A stretch of 30,847 nt of DNA from Paulinella micropora (taxonomy: Eukaryota; Cercozoa; Imbricatea; Euglyphida): the NCBI GenBank assembly GCA_009731375.1, contig BJOX01000243.1:73715-104561 (forward strand), in the 5' to 3' direction. Both the position numbers and the translations under genes were made by a program. Positions 7,360-16,201 of this stretch are shown piece after piece. Under the pieces are notes generated by a model. The model was not told the DNA's origin. It did not search any database and saw only the letters and a program-made list of their open reading frames with translations. Within the stretch, counting starts at the first letter, position 1; each line of letters opens with the position of its first letter.

Positions 7360-10125
7360 ATGGCCAAACAGAAAAAAAAAGACAATCCCTCTTTGGCGGA
7401 AGTATACGAAGGAGAAGAGTGGCATGTCCCTCACTACAACTTCAACGGCCCCGGAACGGACTTGCGGAACAGATTTAGATTAGACTACAAGGGCAAAATC
7501 GGAACAGCATCTTATCATCTCCCCATAAATAAGATTGATTATGAAGCGATACGACACGACCTCATGCACATGTCGCCTGACGATATGGTTCAACATTTTT
7601 CCGATAGAGATTATGTAAAAAATGTAGGTGCTAACATGAATTTCCACAACATGGGATCCGCTTTGTTGAGTGTGAATGCAGTCGGTGGTAAAGCACTGGC
7701 AAAGGCGGTATATGAGTTGTCTAAAATCTATGCTCCTATTAAGTATCCATTAAGTAAGCGAAGGCAGATCGCGGAGGAAATCGCACTCATGATGCGAGAA
7801 TGGAAGACGAGCACAGATGTTCTTAAATATCTGGTCGTAAAATTTCCATCCTTGTTTGGAGGCACAACAACGAGAAGGTTAGCAGGAGTGGCGAGTAGAA
7901 GACACATGGAGCGAGTATGGAGTGAATTGCACGGGAAACTCAAATTTTTAGTCGGTGGGTCTGCCTTGGCATTTTTTCAAGGGAAGAAATTTGTATCGTC
8001 TCCTTTGTTAATGGTGTATGGTTCTACCATTGATTTGCCAGAAAAAGTGAAAAAAGTAAAATCATGGGTTGATGCGGTGATGGAAAAATATGACAAATAC
8101 TTGGCAGATGTAGGATATTTTGACGAGAATGGTGATTTCGTGATAAAAAAGAATATTGACAAATACAAAGCAGAGGATGATTACAAAGACTTTTTCTTGG
8201 ACTGGACTACATATGTTTCTAAAGTTGGTTCTAATTATAAAACGGGGTTTCTAAACGAAGCAGAATTAGCAAGAGTATCTAACATAGAAACTACAAATGA
8301 ATTAGAACAGGTATCAGTTGAAGAGCCAATAGAGGTTGAAGTTAGCAATATTGCGAATAATATAGAAAATCTTTATTCCTCAGTAAAACCAATAGCAGAA
8401 AGAATTGCAGAAACTACATTTGCTTCCATATCGCCTACTCCGTCGCCAGAAATTCTTAAATCCGTTGAACCCATATTATCTCAATCTGTATCGCCTAGCC
8501 CGTCAAAATCCGTTGAACCCATATTATCTCAATCTGTATCGCCTAGCCCGTCAAAATCCGTTGAACCGCTACCATCAGCATCAAATACAGAAAATAATAA
8601 TAATAATAATAATATTCATAATAATATACCAGAAGCAAAAATGGCTGAAGTACAACCACAGGCACCACCACCACGGGAAAAAATAGTAGATGTCGCGGGA
8701 AGAAAAACTGCCAGACATTCCATTGATGAATTACTGAAAGAATTTCCGCCCGAAGTCCAAGACCGCATCAAACTAGACTATGTCGACATAGTTAGCAAAG
8801 GGAGCGGTAAAAAATTAAATAGTAAAAAGTTTCAGGAAGAAGTGAATATTGACAGCATTGAAAGAGTGCTTAGCAGAGACCATAAGATAAAGGTAGGAGA
8901 TTTGGATAAATATCGTGATGAATTGTTTACCAAACTTCATAATGACCTTTATGGAAAATTATCGCAACACCAACAACATTCATATCACGAGTATTCAACC
9001 GCGAAAATAATCAGTTCAATTCAAGACGAAGACCAAAAAAAAGAAGTAAGGACTAATATTGCCAAATTACAACAAGTGTATAAGCCATTGAAGGAAGGTA
9101 AACTTGAGGAGGCAGAGGCGGTAAGATTGGCCGATATATACAATAGAGCGGTAACTTCTTATGTTAACGGAAGGAAAGACGAAGGAAATTCCTTTTACGA
9201 GCAATTGAAACAAGTAAACCCCCCGCCAAGTAATCAACCACCACCACCCGATCCACAAACACAACCTAAGCCACAACTGCCACCTAGGCCACAACTGCCA
9301 CCAAAGAAACAACCTAAGCCACAACTGCCACCTAAGCCACAACCTAAGCAACCACCACCGCTAGACCAACCACCGCAACCGCAACCGAACCCGCCACCGC
9401 CACCGCCCGAAGGGGAGGATGAAGTAAAAGCACCAGAACCAGAAGAAAACACACAGACTGGAACTTATCTTAGTGGCACAAAAGCGGGACTTCCATTCGT
9501 TGAAAAAAGTGCTAATATTAATGACCCAGCATACAAGGAATATGCGGAAAGCAAAGACCCAGACCCAAACACTACACCAAATCAATCCATGGTTGATTCT
9601 ATGAGGGCGATTGATGAGTTGGTTGATAGACTTATCGGGAAAACACCAGCAGAACAACGGAGGGAATTGATTAATCTTGCCCGCTTTACTATGCCGTCCG
9701 ACCCGAATGGAGGAATTGGAACAACTAAAACCAATATTCTAATCAAAGGAAATAAGGAGCGATCAGATCGTGTGCTTGATGCTCCTATGTATGAGTTGCA
9801 CGATAACACCCAGTTTGGAAACACTAACAATAACATGATGATAAATCGTTATAACAGGGCAGTTATTGTTAAGAGAGTGTCGGAGAAGGTAAGAATGCCG
9901 TCCGTTAAGGCTAGAATGATTAAGAACTTCAAAGCAGAAATTCCGCCACAAGTGCAAACTAGAGCAGAAAGAAAAGATTTTAAACCATTGATTAATCCCC
10001 CGTCTGACTATTCTTTTGGAAGCCCATACTCGCCATTCTTCAACAACTATGCACACCCGCCCATGCCTTATGGTGTTGAATATGATAATTATAGATACAA
10101 TCAAAACTATTTTCTCAATGCTTAA
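7360..10125 (+). CDS. Virion-type protein with N-terminal PLA2-like motif and Pro-rich region
   Basis: A 921-aa protein; the ATG at 7360 is chosen over an in-frame ATG at 7258 that would read back through the divergent gene. Near residues 20-75 it carries HYNFNGPGTDLRNR, then a spacer, then IDYEAIRHDLMHM. This GPG...D..xRHD layout is the calcium loop and catalytic His-Asp of parvovirus-type phospholipase A2 domains, which breach endosomal membranes during entry. A helical region follows. Residues 368-400 have two exact 16-aa repeats, and an Asn run lies near 410. Residues 627-690 are a P/Q/K-rich tract. The C-terminus is Tyr/Asn/Pro-rich (PYSPFF...). It sits just ahead of the ATPase and capsid genes, so a structural role is likely. 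Enzyme activity is inferred from motif only. Confidence 0.65.
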   Translation: MAKQKKKDNPSLAEVYEGEEWHVPHYNFNGPGTDLRNRFRLDYKGKIGTASYHLPINKIDYEAIRHDLMHMSPDDMVQHFSDRDYVKNVGANMNFHNMGSALLSVNAVGGKALAKAVYELSKIYAPIKYPLSKRRQIAEEIALMMREWKTSTDVLKYLVVKFPSLFGGTTTRRLAGVASRRHMERVWSELHGKLKFLVGGSALAFFQGKKFVSSPLLMVYGSTIDLPEKVKKVKSWVDAVMEKYDKYLADVGYFDENGDFVIKKNIDKYKAEDDYKDFFLDWTTYVSKVGSNYKTGFLNEAELARVSNIETTNELEQVSVEEPIEVEVSNIANNIENLYSSVKPIAERIAETTFASISPTPSPEILKSVEPILSQSVSPSPSKSVEPILSQSVSPSPSKSVEPLPSASNTENNNNNNNIHNNIPEAKMAEVQPQAPPPREKIVDVAGRKTARHSIDELLKEFPPEVQDRIKLDYVDIVSKGSGKKLNSKKFQEEVNIDSIERVLSRDHKIKVGDLDKYRDELFTKLHNDLYGKLSQHQQHSYHEYSTAKIISSIQDEDQKKEVRTNIAKLQQVYKPLKEGKLEEAEAVRLADIYNRAVTSYVNGRKDEGNSFYEQLKQVNPPPSNQPPPPDPQTQPKPQLPPRPQLPPKKQPKPQLPPKPQPKQPPPLDQPPQPQPNPPPPPPEGEDEVKAPEPEENTQTGTYLSGTKAGLPFVEKSANINDPAYKEYAESKDPDPNTTPNQSMVDSMRAIDELVDRLIGKTPAEQRRELINLARFTMPSDPNGGIGTTKTNILIKGNKERSDRVLDAPMYELHDNTQFGNTNNNMMINRYNRAVIVKRVSEKVRMPSVKARMIKNFKAEIPPQVQTRAERKDFKPLINPPSDYSFGSPYSPFFNNYAHPPMPYGVEYDNYRYNQNYFLNA
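8461..8568 (+). repeat. 48-bp coding tandem repeat
   Basis: Two near-identical 48-bp units (8461-8508 and 8509-8556) plus the start of a third encode SVEPILSQSVSPSPSK twice and SVEP. The unit is a multiple of three, so copy number can vary without breaking the frame. It forms a Ser/Pro linker between the PLA2-like and C-terminal regions. Confidence 0.85.
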
Positions 10126-10133
10126 GTATAATA

Positions 10134-10457
10134 ATGAAACGAGGACTTAGACCAAATAGACTACCACGAAAAACACTTTTACGAACGGCACTTGAAGGCA
10201 GTAAGATTGATGAATTACACGAAAATGAATTTCAAGTCAGCCGTCCAGTCATAACGGAATTACCCAAAAAAGAACAAAAATTTAAAAAATGTTTGAAAAT
10301 TGAGGCAATAGAGTCCGAGCGGGATAGTGTCAAAGAGAAACCACTTCAAAGGGGAAACATCCTTCCGGGGATGGGGCTATTCATCATTTGTGGTGCTACG
10401 GGCAGTGGCAAGTCCGTTATGATCGCCAACCTGCTAGGTAATAAACACATGCTTAAG
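10134..10457 (+). CDS. Packaging ATPase (FtsK/HerA, A32-like), 3' part lost in gap
   Basis: This gene starts eight bases after the PLA2-like gene. It has a basic N-terminal extension of about 80 residues, then GLFIICGATGSGKSVMIANL, with a textbook Walker A (GATGSGKS). This matches the genome-packaging ATPase that PLVs, virophages and adintoviruses place next to the capsid genes. The frame enters the N gap at 10458 after 108 codons, and Walker B and the sensor region are not visible. The apparent continuous frame through the gap into the capsid gene is an artefact of reading N. Confidence 0.8.
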
Positions 10458-11371
10458 NNNNNNNNNNNNNNNNNNNNNNNNNNNNNNNNNNNNNNNNNNN
10501 NNNNNNNNNNNNNNNNNNNNNNNNNNNNNNNNNNNNNNNNNNNNNNNNNNNNNNNNNNNNNNNNNNNNNNNNNNNNNNNNNNNNNNNNNNNNNNNNNNNN
10601 NNNNNNNNNNNNNNNNNNNNNNNNNNNNNNNNNNNNNNNNNNNNNNNNNNNNNNNNNNNNNNNNNNNNNNNNNNNNNNNNNNNNNNNNNNNNNNNNNNNN
10701 NNNNNNNNNNNNNNNNNNNNNNNNNNNNNNNNNNNNNNNNNNNNNNNNNNNNNNNNNNNNNNNNNNNNNNNNNNNNNNNNNNNNNNNNNNNNNNNNNNNN
10801 NNNNNNNNNNNNNNNNNNNNNNNNNNNNNNNNNNNNNNNNNNNNNNNNNNNNNNNNNNNNNNNNNNNNNNNNNNNNNNNNNNNNNNNNNNNNNNNNNNNN
10901 NNNNNNNNNNNNNNNNNNNNNNNNNNNNNNNNNNNNNNNNNNNNNNNNNNNNNNNNNNNNNNNNNNNNNNNNNNNNNNNNNNNNNNNNNNNNNNNNNNNN
11001 NNNNNNNNNNNNNNNNNNNNNNNNNNNNNNNNNNNNNNNNNNNNNNNNNNNNNNNNNNNNNNNNNNNNNNNNNNNNNNNNNNNNNNNNNNNNNNNNNNNN
11101 NNNNNNNNNNNNNNNNNNNNNNNNNNNNNNNNNNNNNNNNNNNNNNNNNNNNNNNNNNNNNNNNNNNNNNNNNNNNNNNNNNNNNNNNNNNNNNNNNNNN
11201 NNNNNNNNNNNNNNNNNNNNNNNNNNNNNNNNNNNNNNNNNNNNNNNNNNNNNNNNNNNNNNNNNNNNNNNNNNNNNNNNNNNNNNNNNNNNNNNNNNNN
11301 NNNNNNNNNNNNNNNNNNNNNNNNNNNNNNNNNNNNNNNNNNNNNNNNNNNNNNNNNNNNNNNNNNNNNNN
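10458..11371. other. Assembly gap (914 N)
   Basis: A run of N of estimated length. By context it hides the end of the packaging ATPase and the N-terminal part of the major capsid protein. Confidence 0.99.
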
Positions 11372-11372
11372 T

Positions 11373-11945
11373 ATTTTTGAAAGATTTTTGTTGGAAAGTA
11401 AGGATGGTAGCGAACTTGAACGAATTGAAGATTTGAACAAGATGGTGCGAAATATTCTCCCGTGGCACTATCCTTTTGATTATCGTCGGCAGGCACAGAT
11501 GGCGGGACAGAGAGAAAATGTTGAAATTAATCAGACGGGTGATATTGCATCGGCTTCCGTGACAGATTTTGCACTCAATACTATTACTGCATGTGCTACT
11601 GGCCAATTTTTGAGAGTTTGTATTCCTCTCCATTACTTTTCGGGAGTGTTTAATGAAGAAACTCTCATTCCTCCCTCTTTGATTAGTGGTATGAGACTTC
11701 GTTTGACATTTGCTCCGCCACAGGAAGCATTAACGATTATCGGAAGTAGTAATGGTCAGGTTCCAGAAGATTTTACCGCGGCTGCTCTCACTTTCACCGT
11801 ATCAAACCCAGTTGTAATGTTGGAAACCTTCTCTCTTGCTCCCGCTGTGCAGAGAAATATTCTTGAACAGATGGGTAGCAAGGATGGTCTCCCATACACT
11901 TATGAAACATATTACAACCAAAAGGCTAATCCTGGTACAACCGCT
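11373..11945 (+). CDS. Major capsid protein (double jelly-roll), internal fragment
   Basis: About 190 residues of a PLV-type major capsid protein emerge from the gap. Hallmarks are PWHYPFDYR, a beta-rich run, then IPLHYFSGVFN...LIPPSLISGMRLRLTFAPP, which resembles the inter-strand region of PLV and virophage capsid proteins. The N-terminus is in the gap. The C-terminus is lost: after about 11,940 the frame passes into GC-rich DNA, where it reads unrelated Arg/Gly-rich sequence to a stop at 12009-12011. The break is either an insertion or recombination into the capsid gene, or a scaffold misjoin. The second jelly roll is absent from the window. Confidence 0.75.
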
Positions 11946-14900
11946 GAGCACATAGACGGGCGAGTCCAGGGGCGCCTCTTCTGCCGGGCCCAGGGTGCAG
12001 GCAGTAGGTAGGGCGGCCGGGCCCCCCGGGGGGCCAGCAGGCCTTGGTCGAGGATGGCGGCGGCGGCCGCGCCCGCAGGGGGAGGAGGAGCGGCGGCGGC
12101 CGCGCCCTCTGGGAGAGGAGCGGCGGCGGCCGCACCCGCCGGGGGAGGGGCGGCGGCGGACACGCCCTCTGGGGGAGGAGCGGCGGCGGACACGCCCGCG
12201 CGGGGAGGAGCAGCCCCCCCGGTGTCGGGCCGCGAGGCGGGTGGAGCTGGGCTGCGGTGGCGGCGGCGGCGGGGCGAGCGCTGCCCGGACCTGGGCGGCG
12301 GCAAGGGGGAGCGTACGCGCTGGACCCCGGGGGGCCGGCGTTCGCGGGAGCGGCGCGGCCGGGCGGCCGGGCTGCGGCTGCGCGGCCGCACCTCGGCCGA
12401 GCTGCGACTGCGCGGGCGGAGCGCCCTGCCAGCTTCCTCCTCGGCCTCGCGGGGGGGCCGGGCAGTGTCCACCGCGCGGGGGGGGCTCTCCAGCCCGCCC
12501 AACCCCCAGGCGAGGTTGGTGCACGCGAGTGCGTACACCTCGGACGGCCCCGTGGGCCCAGGGGCGGGGAAGAACGGGCACAGGTACACTGGTCCCGCGG
12601 GGGGCGCGGCCCCGCGCGCGATCAGCGCCAGCCGGCCGCCGCGACCGCGCACCCCGGCGCCCAGCGCCGGGCACAGGCGGCGCAGGCAGTAGTCCAGGAG
12701 GGGCAGGTCGGTGTCCGGCGTAAAGCGGTGGCCGTTGCTGAGCTCGACGCGGCAGCGCGACGCGCGCTGCAGCCTGGCCGTCCCGTTCCAGAACTCGGCG
12801 CTGCACCCCGGGTCGTACAGCGCCCGGGCCGGCAGCAGGCGCGCCAGGGCCCGCCCCGCCCGGCCGTACGCTGCCGCCGGCTCGGCCTGGCCGGCGGGCG
12901 GCGGCACCCAGCGCTGCCCCAGGGCGTCGATCAGCACGTCCAGCAGCCCGGCGGGGGCCCCGCACAGCCACGCCAGCAGCAGCGCGTCCGCCGCCTCGCC
13001 GGCGCTGCCCCCCGCCCGGGCCAGGGCCTCGGGCCCGGCCGCACCCTCGGCCACGGCGCACGCCAGCTGCCAGAGGACCAGCACCAGCTCGCTGCGCGGC
13101 GCAAAGTCACGCCACGCCAGCTCGGCCAGCCAGGGCGAGCCCCGGCCGCCGGCCGCCGCGTACGGGATGCGCCAGGGCACCTCCAGCTGCCGGTCGGTGC
13201 CGCCCCCCCGCAGCCGGCACAAGGAGCGCTGGCCCCCCTGCAGCGGGGCGGCCGGCCGGCCGGCCCAGCCCCCGGGCTCCGCCAGGCGCAGCACTAGCTC
13301 GGCGCGGTCGCGGTCCGCCGACACGACCGACAGGGAGCCCCGTTCCAGGCCCCACACCGTCTGCACCCCGCGCTCGCGCCAGCGGGCCCGCAGCGCTCGC
13401 CACAGCTCGCACCAGAAGTACGCCAGCGGCCGGGCGTCGCCGGACTCGGGATCCAGCAGTCCCGTCGCCCGGCCGCGGCCGGCCAGGGCCAACAGGACCT
13501 CCCCGCCCCAGGCCAGGCAGCAGCGCCCGAGCACGGCGGGGGGCGAACGCGCGCAGGCTCGCGCCCAGCTCCGGGCGTCCTCCAGGCACGCCGGCGGCGG
13601 CAGCCCCAGCCGGGGCGCTTGTTCCCGCAGCCACCCCGCGCCCGGGCCGCCGCGCAGCAGCGCCCACGACGAGCCGACCGGGTCTTGCAGCAGCGCCAGC
13701 GGAGCGCCGCGCACCAGCTCCGCGTAGCGCCGGCCTTCGCTGTAACGCAGCCGGGCGGCCGGCGCTCGGCCCGGCGGCGACGACGGGGATGACGAGGACG
13801 AGGATGAAGAGGACGAGGACGAGGACGGCCGCGAGGACGAGGATGAAGAGGACGAGGATGAAGAGGACGAGAACGACGAGGACGAGGACGGCCGCGAGGA
13901 CGAGGATGGCGGCGGCGGGGGCCCCCAGTCCGGCGGCGGCGGGCCGAGCCCGGCCCACGCGTCCACCACCGAGGGCCGCAGCGCTGACCCCGTCGTGAGG
14001 GGCGGGCCGTGCGTGCCGCTCGCTTCCGACAGCGCACGCCGCTCCTCGGGCCCGGTCGTCGCGGGCAGCACAAAGAGGCACGTGCCCAGGCGCCGCCGCC
14101 AGTACTCGGACCCCGGCCCCCTAAACAGCGGCGCCAGCGACGCCGCCACGCCGCGGCGCGCGGCGGGCTCGTCCGGGAACGACACGACCAGCCACGGCAG
14201 CAGCTGCGGGTCCGCGTCCAGGGCCGTCCGCAGCGCGTCCCACGGTTCCGCGCCGCCCGGCGGCCAGGCCACCCACAGGCCGGACGGCGCGGACCCGGGG
14301 GCCAGCAATCGCAAGAGGTTCGCGGGGGAGCCCCACGCCGTCCGGGCGCCCCAGGCCGCGCACCACTGCCGCACGTAGGCCGGGGGCGGGCCGCCCAGGG
14401 ACAGATAGCAGGGCCGAACGCCGCCGCTCCCCCCGGGCGGCCGGCCGCGCGCGCCCGTGAGCAGGGCCCAGACCACGAGCAGCCGCGCGCGCTCGTCTTC
14501 GTCGGCGGCCAGGGCCCACACGGGGCCCAGCTGGTGCTGCAGCAGCGCAAACAACACGCCCCGCACCCGCGGCACCCGCAGCTGGCACCAGGACTGGCCG
14601 CCGAGCCCCGCCGCCACGTCCCGCACGTGCCGCTCCAACTGCGCGCAGCCCGGCAGCGACACGGGCCAGGCCCCGCCGAGCGCCGGCCGCCCCGGGTCCA
14701 GCGCGGCCCTAAAGTCCTGGAGCGCCGGGCCCCCCAGCCGCTCGGCGCGCCCCGGCTCCGCCGGCCGGCCCTGCAGCCACTGGCTCACGTGCTGGTCGTG
14801 CGGGTCGAACACCCAGCCCTCGGGCAGCGTGTCCTGCCGCCGCAGCCACCGCAGCGCCGCCGCGACGCTCGCGTCTTGGAACGAGGCGTCGCCGCGCTGC

Positions 14901-15025
14901 ACCAGGCACCACGGGCCCAGCGCCGCGTTGTCCGCCGTCGCCACCCACGCGTCCGAGTAGCGCAGTGGCAGGGTGGCCTGCGCGGGCGCGGCCCAGGTGG
15001 TAGGACTTGACCACTGAGCTATCAC
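11912..15025 (-). CDS. 1037-aa GC-rich orphan ORF (Ser tract, RS and Ala/Pro repeats)
   Basis: By far the longest frame in the GC-rich block. Residues 15-365 are globular-looking and W/L/A/R-rich. Residues 367-415 are a Ser tract broken by RP, from (GAGGAC)-type repeats. Residues 420-830 are again globular, with CGAPAGLLDVLIDALGQRW and FTPDTDLPLLDYCLRRL. Residues 860-925 are RS/RP-rich. Residues 937-990 are imperfect GVSAAAPPPEG-like repeats. The last 25 residues run into capsid DNA and cannot be native. The N-terminal 12 residues come from a tRNA-like repeat, so the true start is elsewhere or spliced (a CAG acceptor lies at the GCC near 14,982). I do not recognise the family. The Ser tract flanked by two GC-coded domains loosely recalls herpesvirus ICP4-type regulators, but this is weak. 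Confidence 0.45.
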   Translation of the reverse strand: MIAQWSSPTTWAAPAQATLPLRYSDAWVATADNAALGPWCLVQRGDASFQDASVAAALRWLRRQDTLPEGWVFDPHDQHVSQWLQGRPAEPGRAERLGGPALQDFRAALDPGRPALGGAWPVSLPGCAQLERHVRDVAAGLGGQSWCQLRVPRVRGVLFALLQHQLGPVWALAADEDERARLLVVWALLTGARGRPPGGSGGVRPCYLSLGGPPPAYVRQWCAAWGARTAWGSPANLLRLLAPGSAPSGLWVAWPPGGAEPWDALRTALDADPQLLPWLVVSFPDEPAARRGVAASLAPLFRGPGSEYWRRRLGTCLFVLPATTGPEERRALSEASGTHGPPLTTGSALRPSVVDAWAGLGPPPPDWGPPPPPSSSSRPSSSSSFSSSSSSSSSSSSSRPSSSSSSSSSSSSSPSSPPGRAPAARLRYSEGRRYAELVRGAPLALLQDPVGSSWALLRGGPGAGWLREQAPRLGLPPPACLEDARSWARACARSPPAVLGRCCLAWGGEVLLALAGRGRATGLLDPESGDARPLAYFWCELWRALRARWRERGVQTVWGLERGSLSVVSADRDRAELVLRLAEPGGWAGRPAAPLQGGQRSLCRLRGGGTDRQLEVPWRIPYAAAGGRGSPWLAELAWRDFAPRSELVLVLWQLACAVAEGAAGPEALARAGGSAGEAADALLLAWLCGAPAGLLDVLIDALGQRWVPPPAGQAEPAAAYGRAGRALARLLPARALYDPGCSAEFWNGTARLQRASRCRVELSNGHRFTPDTDLPLLDYCLRRLCPALGAGVRGRGGRLALIARGAAPPAGPVYLCPFFPAPGPTGPSEVYALACTNLAWGLGGLESPPRAVDTARPPREAEEEAGRALRPRSRSSAEVRPRSRSPAARPRRSRERRPPGVQRVRSPLPPPRSGQRSPRRRRHRSPAPPASRPDTGGAAPPRAGVSAAAPPPEGVSAAAPPPAGAAAAAPLPEGAAAAAPPPPAGAAAAAILDQGLLAPRGARPPYLLPAPWARQKRRPWTRPSMCSAVVPGLAFWL
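12080..12215 (-). repeat. About 33-bp GC-rich imperfect tandem repeats
   Basis: Four to five imperfect units of roughly 33 bp (core GAGGAGCGGCGGCGG followed by a variable CCGCGCCC or ACACGCCC part, plus strand) encode the Ala/Pro repeat of the minus-strand ORF. A multiple-of-three period keeps the frame. Confidence 0.7.
15000..15025 (-). repeat. tRNA-like 5' half (A box), SINE head candidate
   Basis: Read on the minus strand the sequence is GTGATAGCTCAGTGGTCAAG, with an A-box match TAGCTCAGTGG at 15011-15021. No T arm, anticodon stem or CCA follows, so this is not an intact tRNA gene. It abuts the (AAT)n array, as a SINE head or tail would. Confidence 0.4.
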
Positions 15026-15035
15026 GGTGTCCAGA

Positions 15036-15231
<196 letters not shown>

Positions 15232-15361
15232 TGTGACACCCCCTACCTTAGGAGACCCCCTACCGTAGGACACCCCCTACCTGACCTTACCTACTCCCCT
15301 CTTAGTCTCCTATCAGTCTGTCTCTCTCTTATCAGTCTGTCTCTCTCTTTCTCCCTTGTAG
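15232..15361 (+). repeat. Intron 3' part: CACCCCCTACCTTAG units and (CT)n
   Basis: Three degenerate 16-bp units (15236-15285) are followed by TTACCTACTCCCC, a repeated TATCAGTCTGTCTCTCTC and a pyrimidine tract ending in TTGTAG, the 3' splice site of the first visible exon. The upstream donor lies beyond the microsatellite and is not identified. Confidence 0.65.
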
Positions 15362-15483
15362 GGCTAAGATCCCGGATTGGTTGTATAAGGACTATCCCTA
15401 CCTTTTTGAGCCATGGGACCAGCTACCGCCATGGGTCCAGGCTCAGCCGGTGAAAAAAGGTGGGGCAGCACACCCCTTGACAG
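15362..15483 (+). CDS. Host gene exon 1 (first visible)
   Basis: The exon follows TTGTAG and ends CAG before GTCCGT. Only one frame is open, giving AKIPDWLYKDYPYLFEPWDQ and then a Pro/Gln/Gly linker; it is Trp/Tyr-rich. It enters and leaves in phase 1. Confidence 0.6.
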
Positions 15484-15548
15484 GTCCGTCCCCTTTTTTT
15501 CGTTGTTGCTTCTTTCTTGTTCTTAGAATCACTACTACTTTGTTATAG

Positions 15549-15638
15549 GTTCTATTATCAGATTCGCGACCATGAAAGAATTCAAAGACAGCGTGTCTCA
15601 ACAGGAGGCCTTGAGAACGGATCAAGTAACAAACCACG
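15549..15638 (+). CDS. Host gene exon 2
   Basis: Lies between TTATAG and GGTATG after a 65-nt intron. In the phase set by exon 1 it reads FATMKEFKDSVSQQEALRT without stops and exits in phase 1. Confidence 0.6.
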
Positions 15639-15707
15639 GTATGTTGATATGTATGTATGTGTGTATGCATGTATTATGTCTTTGTTTGGTATTGGCATTG
15701 TGTGCAG

Positions 15708-15794
15708 TGGTGCATTCTTTCTTCGGAGGCGATTACGCACCGCTGGGCAACTGGGGTGCCGTAACTGTGAACCGCCCTGTCTATTGTTCAAGGG
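15708..15794 (+). CDS. Host gene exon 3
   Basis: Starts after TGTGTGCAG (69-nt intron) and ends before GTGAGT. In the inherited phase it reads VHSFFGGDYAPLGNWGAVTV and then NRPVYCSR. The downstream intron (15795-16122) holds a long (CT)n block (15797-15912). Confidence 0.6.
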
Positions 15795-15817
15795 GTGAGT
15801 CTCTCTCTCTCTCTCTG

Positions 15818-15854
<37 letters not shown>

Positions 15855-15869
15855 GTGTATCTCTCTCTC

Positions 15870-15900
<31 letters not shown>

Positions 15901-16122
15901 TTCTTTCTCTAAGCATCCCCTACCTTGTGGACCCCTTGCTTTAGTTGTTCGGACTGGAGCTTTTAGGGGCTAAGCGTCTGCTCACATCCCATCTTGCCCA
16001 TTTCGGTCTCTCTTTCTTCCTTTCCTTGCTTGCTGTGCACGCACTGCGCTGTTTGATGGATGGCTGTTGGGGAGAGGGAGGAATCACTGCGATGTATGGT
16101 GGTGTGTATGGTGTGTGCGCAG
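15795..16122 (+). repeat. Intron with (CT)n block and one CATCCCCTACCTTG unit
   Basis: GTGAGT donor, about 115 bp of CT-rich microsatellite, a decayed satellite unit (CATCCCCTACCTTGTGG, about 15913-15929), then ordinary sequence ending in a TGCGCAG acceptor. No exon is evident inside. Confidence 0.6.
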
Positions 16123-16201
16123 CTAAGCGTACCACCAAGCCCAACCACCCAGACGTTTTGGTACTTGGGAACTATGACCCTCCCATCATCAAGGACGCCA
16201 G
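16123..16201 (+). CDS. Host gene exon 4
   Basis: Follows GCGCAG and ends AG|GTACTC. In phase it reads AKRTTKPNHPDVLVLGNYDP and then PIIKDA. It exits in phase 2, matching exon 5. Confidence 0.6.

Noticed and set aside
8461-8568. Possible CRISPR-like array
   Set aside because: The units are adjacent with no spacers and are in-frame coding repeats.
9067-9452. Trp/Leu-rich and Gly-rich minus-strand frames opposite the Pro-rich tract
   Set aside because: They are complements of CCA/CCG-rich codons of the proline region.
10134-12011. A single 625-codon frame from the ATPase start to the GC-rich block
   Set aside because: It reads through 914 N. The visible ends belong to two different genes (packaging ATPase and MCP), and the last codons are unrelated GC-rich DNA.
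12044-13297. Long plus-strand frames in the GC-rich block (also 12711-13727 and 14009-15010)
   Set aside because: In such GC-rich DNA stops are rare, so antisense frames stay open by chance. Their Arg/Gly/Pro/Ala composition looks like translated noise, and the single 1037-aa minus-strand frame explains the region better.
14958-14968. Plus-strand A-box match TAGCGCAGTGG
   Set aside because: It lies within the long minus-strand frame and has no tRNA-like context, unlike the minus-strand match at 15011-15021; probably chance.
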